Of a stretch of 64,000 nt of DNA, positions 18,051 through 28,268 are shown piece after piece. The translations under genes were made by a program, and so were the position numbers. Under the pieces are notes generated by a model. It did no database searches. It was not told the origin of the DNA and was given only the letters and a program-made list of their open reading frames with translations. The DNA is taken from contig JAIOKI010000026.1 of NCBI GenBank assembly GCA_028335825.1, positions 124,001-188,000 of the forward strand. The letters run 5' to 3'. The DNA is from Nosema muscidifuracis (lineage: Eukaryota > Microsporidia > Nosematidae). Position 1 is the first letter of the stretch. Every line of letters begins with the position of its first letter.

Positions 18051-20300
18051 GATAAATATTCTCATTTTAATGATAAAATTAAAATATTAGACAATATAGG
18101 GATTCAATATGACATTACATGTGCTAGGTCACAACTACATAGGAAAGCATAATGTATTTTTAGAAGTTTAAACTTAAATCTGTTTCAGTAGTACGGTATC
18201 ACTACTAATTAAAAGATAACAAACTATTCGTTGCAGCAATGTATAAATTACGAAAGCACTACAAATTCTTAATCTACTTTTTTGATCAACATATTTTTTT
18301 ATTCAATTTTCATATGCAGCTAATCTATTATTCTCTACTTTATTTAATATCTTCAAAGTATATAAAACCTAAAAAACTATGATTATTTTTTGTATCTGAT
18401 TTAATGATTTTTAATTAGTAGTATCATATTGAGGCCGAATTTCTCTACTAAACAGTGAACTGGTATTAGATGCTTCATGTATACCAGTAACTCGGTTATT
18501 TAAAAAATAAAATTCAGCTATACTTTTAATTTTAGATTTCTTCAAATTTCTCATTTCCTAAGTTTTTATAGATAATTTTTAATTTATATTCATTTCAAAA
18601 ATTACTAACTATTTCTGTAACAATTAATATCTTTTTAAACTAAAAATATTGAGATTAGTTTTCTTAGATTAATTTACCTATTATCTCAGAACTCATAAAG
18701 ATAAATTATCTTTAAGCCTATAATATACAGCTACATTAAACAATAACTAGTGTAACTAAAATATTTGTCCTCAGTCGAACATTTTTGGGATATAAATATA
18801 TAAAAATTTACTGAAAAAAGAAAATTAATACAATTAAATTTTATCTGACAGTATTTTCAATATTAGAGTTGTAAATCAAATGTACGAAAAGGCCTTCGTT
18901 TATTATATTATAAAAAAATGACATTTTATAATTTATGACTTGATAGTATAAGTAGTTATAAGTATTTAAACTAGTATAAAATTTACCTCAGAGTATTTTA
19001 CTATTTTTTTCGGGGAATTTTTTTTCTGACATAAACAATTTCAGAAGTATACAATAGTAAAAAATATATAGGTAAAATTTTTTATCTCTTTTCTTTTGAA
19101 AAAAGAGATAATTTATAACGAAAAAACTGCAGATAAATTTTTGCTATCAAAACAAGAAATTTTCGAAGTTCCAATATACATTAAATGATTATAATCAATA
19201 AACTATATAAATATATAGCTTTTTTATTGGCATAAAAATAGTTAATTTACTCTAGTTACTCAAAACACTTTTTTTACCATGCACACCCAAGCATAAAAAT
19301 TCCTGTTTTATTATTATGCAAATAACACAAATATAATTCATTTTTTTGCAATAATGGAATTTGATGTTTTTAATTTATTATATCAAACTAATATGCTTGA
19401 TTTGATAAATTTTTTTTATGACTTTCATTCACGTCAAATTGATATTAAAGGATGTACTGCTCAAACAAATGGAACTGTTCTAGTTAAAAATAAGTATCTT
19501 TTAGATATACTTCTAGCTATAATGTTTGAGAACTAGAATGCGAAGTAATAATGCATTTCCATATATTTTTTCAAAATAATCTAAGATTATTCGCGAGATC
19601 CGTTATTCGAGATAATTCGAAAAATTGCTCCTAATGCAGTTGTTTTAATATGCACGTGTAGAAGTTCTTTAAATCGACGTAAACTTCGTCGAGATGTCTC
19701 TAAATAATTGAAGTAATTTATTTGCTATCGTAGAGCTTCTCACGTGTAATCATCTTAGATTTCATGTCCCTAGCTAAGCGAGGTTTTTTTATAGTTTGAA
19801 ATTTTTTCTTAAGCTAGTTCTCAATTTAAAAGCATCATTGATATATAAAGATGGTTGTCGCGAAATAAATAGGAAAGTCTGAGATTTGAGAAGTCTGATT
19901 ACTTTATTGGATTGTAATTCTAAAATTACAGTGCAAAATTTGATCGGCGTCTTAAAATGTAATACTTCACAACATAAATTTTATAATAATATGTGCTTAC
20001 GTAGATTTTTTACGCTAAACTATAAATCATAGGGAATTTTTGATAGTATTTGATCTGTTTAAAAAGAAAGAAGAAAAAATACTTCAATTAATATTGTTAA
20101 AAATTATGTTTTTAGATATAAATTACTTTATAAGAGTTGTATTATTATGGAAATTTTTAACTTTATAAGTTTAGGTAATAATAATTTTTATATTGTTAAT
20201 TCTTTTTGACAAGTGTAAAGAAGTAAAAAATAATGAATAAATAAAGTTTTCAATATTAACAATAAATCATTCAAAGGTTTTGTCGGGATATGTGTATCTG
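18051..20300. other. Undetermined, mobile-element debris likely
   Basis: No complete gene seen. A 60-codon open frame at 19354-19536 (+) reads plausibly (starts MEFDVFNLLYQTNMLDLIN). It may be the N-terminus of a Merlin-like transposase (Leu-rich start, then a Cys and a TNGTVLVKN segment), but this is weak. The remainder is stop-dense AT-rich sequence. Confidence 0.3.
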
Positions 20301-21620
20301 TGATGAACTTAATGAATAGTTTGAGATAAAAAGTAACAAATGGATATGGTTGACTGTGTAATTTTTTAATTTAAATGAGTAATTATTACGATGAACTTTG
20401 AGTGTAGAACAAAAAGTAAATTCTTACTAAGAAAAATGCGAGTAACAACGATATGAGCGCGGTACTATTGGAAAAAACTGAAGTATAGAAAGTTTTACAA
20501 TTCAATGAGCTTTAAAAAATCACCTTATACGGGGATAATTGTTGTATTCGAAGAAGGAGATGTACTTAGTTTTTGAGGCATGAAGAGGTTTAAGTATGGG
20601 TTTCGTAGAAAAAAAAGTATAAAGACGAAAATGAACATATAGTATTTACAGAAATAAGTAATAATTAAAATTTCAAAGTAATGGAATAAATCGTTAGATA
20701 GATAAAATATACAAGAGTTTAATTTTTAGATATAGCATAGGAAATTACAAGAGATAATTGCTGAAGATACCTCGAGTAGATTTAAAAAGTATATGAAGAA
20801 AAAATAGATTGAGAGAAGAAGATGACAGCAATGTTTGGCAGTTGATAATGATGAAGAAAAGTGTATGCCATTGGAATTAGAAAGACATAAATTAATTGTA
20901 ATCCGTAATTTAATTTGGATCACAGAAGGTAAACAAGTGCATACTTTTGCAGGTATATCTGATTAAATTTAAAGAATTTGCGAGATATTTTAGATATATA
21001 ACCAATAATTATAAAGATATTTAGAAAAACTGGGAATGGATTTGATTAAATTAGAGTAAAAAATGTATTTATTATTTTTGTGGTAAACTACTTTACTATA
21101 CGTTTATAAATGAATTTTATATATCAAAAGTGCGTTTAGAAAAACAGATTTAGATGTATCTGACAAGGATAGAAATAGTTATTAAAAATCAGCTGAACGT
21201 GTATATAGTTGATTCGAGATAATTATTAGAATTATGAGTGGATGTATACTAATATTAAGAAGGATTCTTTATTGGACATGGTAGAAGAATCCATTGAAAA
21301 GCATATCTAGAACTTATATGTATTGATCAAACGTATTTTGATAGACATTGTGAGATATGAATCGGGAAATTTATGTTAGAAAATGAACTACTTTGGAACT
21401 TTAAAAATTAGGAAAGTGGTATGATAGAAGTCTTTAAAAGATGAAAATCGTAAAGAATGTGATAAGTAAAGTAGAAAAGATTTCTTGTGATCGTTGTGAT
21501 TTCTATATTGTATGTCTAAATAATAGTCGAATTATGAAAAAATACTTATTAGACGCGACTACTCTTGAGAGAAAATGTTATATTCTTGATTATAATAATC
21601 ATTGCTAATTATTTACATTT
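20300..21620 (+). mobile_element. Ty3/gypsy LTR retrotransposon fossil (RNase H and integrase parts)
   Basis: Broken remnant. The RNase H start is recognisable near 20430 (NASNNDMSAVLLEKT, compare DAS..aiGavL.Q of the family), and an integrase zinc-finger-like part near 21440-21510 (VEKISCDRC). No LTR was found. It carries many breaks and is old. Confidence 0.5.
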
Positions 21621-23849
21621 ACTAGAATATTCAATAATTTAATCAGTTGATTTATAAATTAGAACACTATAAATCTTTCATAATTTTTTTAAGACTAGTA
21701 TAGATATTTATAACATTTCGATAGAGAAGAATTGAAGATCAATAATCATCCTATTTCTTTACGAAATAAAATAAGATCATTATGTGTTACATATTTTTTA
21801 GATACATGTATAAAGAAGAAAAATATTTTTATAACTATAATAATGATTTTTGACTCTGATGTTATAAGATTACATTTTTTTTGAGACTTTAGTAGACTTG
21901 TATAATATATCTTCAAATGCATATGTGTGCCCGAACTATGACCATTTTACTCTACTCATTTCCGCGCTGATATGCTTTCAAGAATATTCTTCATAGTGAT
22001 CTATTAGATATGTGAATTTATTAGATAAAATACTGGCTGTGCCTTTTGTATTTTGCATTAAAATTTGTTATTATTTATACCAAGCTAAAAGAATTGACAT
22101 TATTCTACTTTTATGTTTGTTCTTAAAAAAATTCGTTGGATAAGATATCAAACTTACCTGATTTTTACTATTCTTTTTGCTGGATATTATATTGTAATGC
22201 CACGTATATTTACATAATCAATTTCCACCTTTGTGCTTATCACAAGCTATTATATAAGATTTATTATACATTAGCTTAAATTAATTTTGATTGTTATTTA
22301 AATATTTATACAGATGCTGTTTAATATAATGTGTAACGGATTTCTTATTATTACAAAAATCAGAGGAGATGATCTGTTTCCTTAAGTATCGTTTTGTTTA
22401 TTTTATCAAGAAATCTTTTTATTATTGTATAAAAGATTTAGTTTTCATTTATTTGTATTTTTTTGAAATTGTTGAATTAAATTATAATATTTAGCCTTTT
22501 TACATTATAACATATAATTATGATCGATAAAATCAAAGGTTTTCATTAAATATTTCCAAGATGCTCAAAATTTGTTTTTGTATTATTTATTGAGAGCATA
22601 TTTTTCATTGCTTGTTTTATAATTTATGTAAAAAGCGGTCGGTTTTTGTACCATTGTCATTCAAATCTATACGATTTGAGATGATTCCTGAGTAAATATA
22701 AGGTAAATCATTTTATTTTTAATCTCGTTTGGATTTTTTCTGTTTATTTTTTGAGGTGAGCTTTATTTATGTTGTATTTTTAATTATAATATATTTATAT
22801 CATTAAAGCTTACCAAATTTCTAAATTTGGCAAATTTAAAATATTAATACAACTAGGTTTATATTCTCGGGAACGCGCTACTATATTAAATATTAATAGA
22901 CAATGTTAAGTTACATAATGATAGATCTTAGTAATATCACATTCGTTCTTATCTCTAGTGTGAGTCTAGAAGTTGTCATCTTTTTTCTTATTTTTTTGTG
23001 CTCTTTGTAATACTCTTAATATTAAACGAATTTTGGGTGTATTAATTGTAATTAAATATCTGAAATTAGATCATTTTCTAGACAATCTCCTGAATTTTGA
23101 GGTTTCTTATTTTTCCTATTATTTTTCTTTCTTTTGCGCTTCTTATCTTATTGAATGTGATTTTTACTTTAACAATTTTATCACTTTCGCAAGAAGTTGA
23201 TTGTTCAAGATACACAGTTATTGTTTTTATTTTTCACCTTTTTCTCAAATTAAAATTACTCATTGTTAGATTACTTTTCCGCACTATTCTTCAGATCATC
23301 ATGAACACTCTTCTGCTTATTTTCTATTTAGGTAATAACCATATACTCGATTAAAAACTATTAGTGTTAAAAATAATCGCTCAAAATATCAATATTTCGT
23401 ATGAATTGCTTTATTATAGATTACTTTTTTTCGCACCCTCAATGGTTTTCTTTTTTTAGATTATTTTTAATAAAAATAGAGACGTGTCATTTTTTTCCAG
23501 TAAGTAGTTAATTAATATTAAAAGTTGAATTTATTTAAGAGAGTTAAACCAAGTATGATTTGCTTTAATTCGTTGAATCTATTTATTTAGTCACTTCTGA
23601 CAAACAACAATAATAGAAGCATATCTTAATTTCTCATTCGTTATCATAATTATTTCAAGATATTGTCAGCGCTATATTCTAACAATAATATTTGTAAAGA
23701 TTTATTAAAGCCATACCTATAAGTGTGAAATCTGTTGAAAAAATTGGTCGAGAGATGTTTATAAACTGTTTTAACTCGTACAAATAGATTCTTATATAAT
23801 ATCAGGACGAGATTATATCGATGTATCATAATTATTTGTACAATAAAAG
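21621..23849. other. Undetermined AT-rich region
   Basis: No gene supported. Two overlapping plus-strand frames at 22973-23354 are hydrophobic, Phe/Leu-rich translations of T-rich DNA and are not believed. A short inverted repeat (CCAAATTT, two bases, AAATTTGG) lies at 22813-22830. Element debris is likely but unassigned. Confidence 0.35.
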
Positions 23850-26420
23850 GCTAAGAAACATGTGCTAAGAGAATCAAGTCTTTAGACGATATATGTGCGA
23901 TGGCCTAACTGAGTAAATAAGCTAAACAAGCAATATAGATAAAGAATTATATGAGATTTTAAAGCTGTTGAGAAGAAAAAGAAGATTTCTTTTTAAAAGT
24001 CAAAACTAAATTTATTAAAATGTTAAATGAATTTATACGTGCTTTAATTACGACATAAATTTGAGAATATTTCGATATAGTTAACATACTCTAAGAAACT
24101 TAACATACCTTCAGTGAAACTACTCAAAAGCTAAAAAGAGCAAGTGATTAAAAAGAATAAATCCAGAAGCAGATCTTAAGCTTTCAAGACAAGCAGGGTT
24201 ACTTAAAATCTATAAATTAATAAAGAGAGATTATACGATAAGAACTTACAGAAATAAAAATATTGTCTGGTACAAAGAAGTATGTTCTACATAAATCAAC
24301 AGAACTTGAAAAGCTAATATCATTCTTAGAAATATGTAACTGGTTTACAACCAGAAAATCTCAAGATATAAAAAAGAAGAATAAAAAACTGAAAACACGT
24401 TTATTGAGTTGTATAGAGGCTTCTAAAAAGAGAAAATCTTGTTGAAAATAATGTCAGCAAAAAAATAAGAGCTCTTTGCTGGAAAGTATCAGGACTAGAT
24501 AATTTAACAAATACTTTATCAAAAGATGAACGGACTACCTCTGCACATATATAAGATAATTATAAAAATCATATATTTATCTGGTAAAAAAGAGGATTGA
24601 GTCTATATAAAAATTACATCAACTGAGAAGAACTTTAGATCTATAACATACATATCTGACTTATATAAAATGACTACAAAATGCGCCACTGAGTTAATTT
24701 AACAGTTAGTAGAAAGATAAAAACATATTAGCGAAAAATCGAATAGGCATTGTAAATGTAAAAGGAGAAAATGAATGAGCACTCAAGGATATAGCCATAA
24801 ATAAGACAATAGTTATGAGTAAAAAACAATGTGAGCAAATGTAAAAAAAACTTTGACTCTATAAATCATAAATATATCCTAAAATGTATTAAAGCACTAG
24901 GGATGTGCCTGCGAATACTAACTTTTTGGAACTTCAATTTAAAGTGAAGCTTAGATTTAGAACAAGAATAAAGTTTTACTCAATATAAAAACAAACATAA
25001 AAATCTTACAAGAAGACAGTCTGTCTTTACCACTACTTTTGTATTGTTTTTAGATCCACTAAACAAAAGATTGAATGAAATATGCACTAAAGCGAAACTT
25101 AAAACATAATAAGGGAATTATATGTGCAATCATTTACTATTTATAAATAGCTTTGAACTCTTCATTTATTATGAAAAAGTTTCAAGGAATACAACTTTAT
25201 GCAGTTGGCGGTCCTAGAGACGAATATAAATAAATCTACAGCGAATATTGAAGAATGCCAAGAAAAAACCAAAATACTAAAAATATATGAAGGTTAAAAA
25301 TACCTGAACTCAAAGAAAATACACAAAAGATAGTATAAATAATAATAATGATAATATTAAGCAGAGTAAAAAATTATACAAGATAAATCTTAATACGAAA
25401 AATTTATTTATTGTAAAAAAACCAACCCACATTGTCGGTCATAAATTATTATATAGGAATTCAAATGTAGAACTAAATATCTATAGACGATGGACGATAT
25501 AATAAGCTTGTCTGCGAAGAAAAAACAATATATATCTCTCGCTAATACAAATCTTCCTAAAGATAAAACATAATTATAATTAAGAATCATTGAAAATTGA
25601 CGAACTGACCCAGCTGCATCAAAGAATTTTATACAGGATATAAAAAAATTAATCAATTTGACTGTTAGAATCAATGAATAACCAAGTATTAATTGAAATA
25701 GAGGAGTCGGATATATGTCCTAAAAATAAAAATATTCAATTAAGAGAAGATGAATCATTATGTGCTCTCTAGATAGAAACATCTTTTTTAATAAACGAAA
25801 GTATGAGTCCGCAAGCAATGAGAAGAACGAAGATGGTGGATCATTATCTCTCAGTGTTACAGAATGCTATATCACGACTACGTGAGAAAGTATAGTATAA
25901 TAAAGATTTAAAAAGCATTCATCAGTGAATGTGCATACAGTATGGATTTATGAAATACAAGAAAATTCGGAACAGCTTTATACAGGAGTGTATATCTAAT
26001 GAAAGACTAGAGATTGAATAGATACGAAATACAAGAAGCTATTAAAATTGATATAATAAGCTAGATATATTTATAAATGATTTAGTAAAAAAGAAATATA
26101 AGTACGACTTTTGTCTATTCACTTCATGCAATTGTACAGGTACAAGACCAAGATAATTCTATATATGGTGGCGTGAAGACAAGTACCACAGAGAATATAG
26201 AAAAAATTGGATTATACTAATGAATAAAAGCATATTTACATTCAAGAGTATTGAGGATGATACTAGAAAGTTTGACGCTATAATTCAAAAGTGGATCTTT
26301 TTATTGTGATCACGCGTATCAAGGAATAAAGAAACTGAAAGGAAGAAGCTATGCAAGCCAAAAGACTACCTGTATGTAATAAAAAATATATACCCGAATA
26401 AATTATATATCTTTAACTTT
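23850..26420 (+). mobile_element. Decayed RLE-type LINE copy
   Basis: Plus-strand pieces follow the order of the LINE at 27465-30985: YRNKNIVWYKEVCST (near 24240, matching the segment before the RT), KKNFDSINHKYILKCIK (motif A region, near 24850), ILQEDSLSLPLL (motif B, near 25010), NHLLFIN (near 25130), and a C-terminal part to about 26400. Stops and frame changes are dense. Both ends are approximate. It lies directly upstream of the intact copy in the same orientation and is clearly much older. Confidence 0.6.
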
Positions 26421-27156
26421 TCAATCATTCAATTGTACTTTAAAAGAATATACAAAAGAACGTTTTTAGCATTTAATAAAATTAATATAAAAAACAGCAC
26501 GTAAATGGTTTGTCAATGTCGAAAAATAATAAATATGTATATAAAATTAAAAAATGGAAAAAAAGATAGCGAATGTTTATAAGAATTTAATGTATAGAAA
26601 TTGAAAGCAAAATAAGAAAAAAAATAATGAGATGGTAAAGAAGTGATTAAAAATTGTAAATGTAGATATTATATTTTAGTATCTGTTATATGATTTAGAT
26701 ATGATTCAAAATTAAATCGAGAGAGTGTATCTTTTTCATTGTCTCATTTCACAGAAAAAGACCGTAATAACATAATTAAGATTAAATGATTTCAAAAAAA
26801 CTTATAATTTAAATGTTTATCTTAGATTTTGTACAGTAAGGATATTTTAGAGGAATGAATTAACTAATTATAATATAAATTAAATATTTTAATAAAAAAT
26901 CTAGAAAACTCATTAAATTTCTATTCTAAGAATTGATCATACTAAATATCTTTAAGCATATTACAATATTGATTTGATTATATATTATTTTGTTGAAACA
27001 AATATCGCAGCTTCTAATATAATGATCGAAGATATCTATTAAAATGCCAATTAAAAATTTAATATTATATATTTGTTTGTTAGAACTTATACATTCACAC
27101 TATTGTATAATGTCATTTAACCAAGTGTGATTGGATATTTTTCCTTCGATTATTAT

Positions 27157-27240
27157 TTAAATAATCTAGTAATTGAGGAGAAGAATTTTAATAACTAATA
27201 TTTTATTATAGAAAGCTGAAGTTCCACAGGCTTACGATAA
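27157..27240 (+). repeat. Repeat also found at 35985-36092, possible LTR fragment
   Basis: The stretch TTAAATAATCTAGTAATTGA followed by GGAGAAGAATTTTAAT, and about 74 bases after its start CTTACGATAA, matches a stretch at 35985-36092 with the same elements in the same order (there with about 24 bases more between them). The pair flanks Ty3/gypsy remnants and may be what is left of LTRs. No element ends can be defined. Confidence 0.35.
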
Positions 27241-27464
27241 GAGAAATTTAACCAAGAAGGATAAAGTTAAGGTTAACCGATGAACTTTAATAAAGAACAG
27301 ATTAAACTTACAAACCGCCAAAGAAGTAATTATAAAATTTACGAGATTTAAATATAATCAAAAATGTGTCTAATTTCGATATCTGTGCATGGCTTGAAAA
27401 TTGAGATTATATTTCAAAATAGACGATAGATTATAAATAATTTAAGATATATAAAATATATTAG

Positions 27465-28268
27465 ATGAGGGTAAAGAAAGAGCAGGAAGAAAAATTCGAA
27501 ACTATAAACAAACAAACTTCTGGAGCAAAAGAAAGCCAAAAAATAGCAGAAGAGAACGAGCAGGGGCCAGAACACACTAGTGTGCCCACTCACCCCACTT
27601 CTTTGTCTCTGGCAGCAGTACTTGGGAGTACCGAAGCTAGTGAAGAAGAGTGGCCTCAAATGGTGTTTCTATCAGTCATTAGTAGATTTGGTAGAATGCC
27701 GAGAGGAGGGTGGAAGCAAGCCACTGAGTTCTTCTGTGGAAAATTTGGCTCTAACATGAGTCCACTAGAATTCAAAGGCAAGGCAAAGAAAGCGCTCATT
27801 AATATTAATGGGAGACAGATGTCAGCCAGAGAACTCAAGGTGGACCCTACCAAAAGAAGAAAGACCGAAGCCGACTCGAAAGAAGGGATTAGTCTCTTCG
27901 AAACCGAGGTCTTCCTAAAAGCACGGGGAGTCTTTATAGAAAAATTCAATTTTCTAAAGGACCAAAGTGTGGACCAGGTAGAAAGAACGAGGAAGATTTC
28001 TTCCTTGAAGGTCGATCTGTTGAAACTTGATGCCACAGTCAAGGCGGTAGAGAACCATGTTAGATTACACCCCTCTCATGATATGTCTGAGATGGCAAGG
28101 ATACTGCAAGCTGCGCAGATCTGCTATCAGGAGATGATCAAAAAGGAATCTAAGCCTTCTGTTTGGAAAGAGAGCATCTTAGAAAAGATTGCTGATATTG
28201 AAGACAAGGTTAAGCTCCTCGAAAAGGTCAGGGCATTTGATAAGCTAAGAAGATCATGCGAGAACTAA
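27465..28268 (+). CDS. LINE ORF1 region (N-terminal part of an RLE-type LINE)
   Basis: A 267-aa open frame immediately before and overlapping the reverse transcriptase frame by 13 bases. An N-terminal Glu/Lys/Ser-rich stretch is followed by FGRMPRGGWKQATEFFCGKF (about residues 75-94), which resembles a Myb-like or related DNA-binding helix, and then a long helical region. The decayed copy at 57145-60480 has a matching VLKRFDRMSRGD segment, so this part belongs to the family. R4/Dong-type LINEs normally have a single ORF. Just upstream of the RT frame's first Met the RT frame reads AKKI, which fits well after VRAFDK of this frame. The split is therefore probably a one-base frame change in this copy rather than two native ORFs. 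GC content is far above the surrounding DNA. Confidence 0.75.
   Translation: MRVKKEQEEKFETINKQTSGAKESQKIAEENEQGPEHTSVPTHPTSLSLAAVLGSTEASEEEWPQMVFLSVISRFGRMPRGGWKQATEFFCGKFGSNMSPLEFKGKAKKALININGRQMSARELKVDPTKRRKTEADSKEGISLFETEVFLKARGVFIEKFNFLKDQSVDQVERTRKISSLKVDLLKLDATVKAVENHVRLHPSHDMSEMARILQAAQICYQEMIKKESKPSVWKESILEKIADIEDKVKLLEKVRAFDKLRRSCEN

Noticed and set aside
22973-23354. Two overlapping plus-strand frames of 75 and 85 aa
   Set aside because: Phe/Leu/Ile-rich translation of T-rich DNA, overlapping each other, no start motif, no family.
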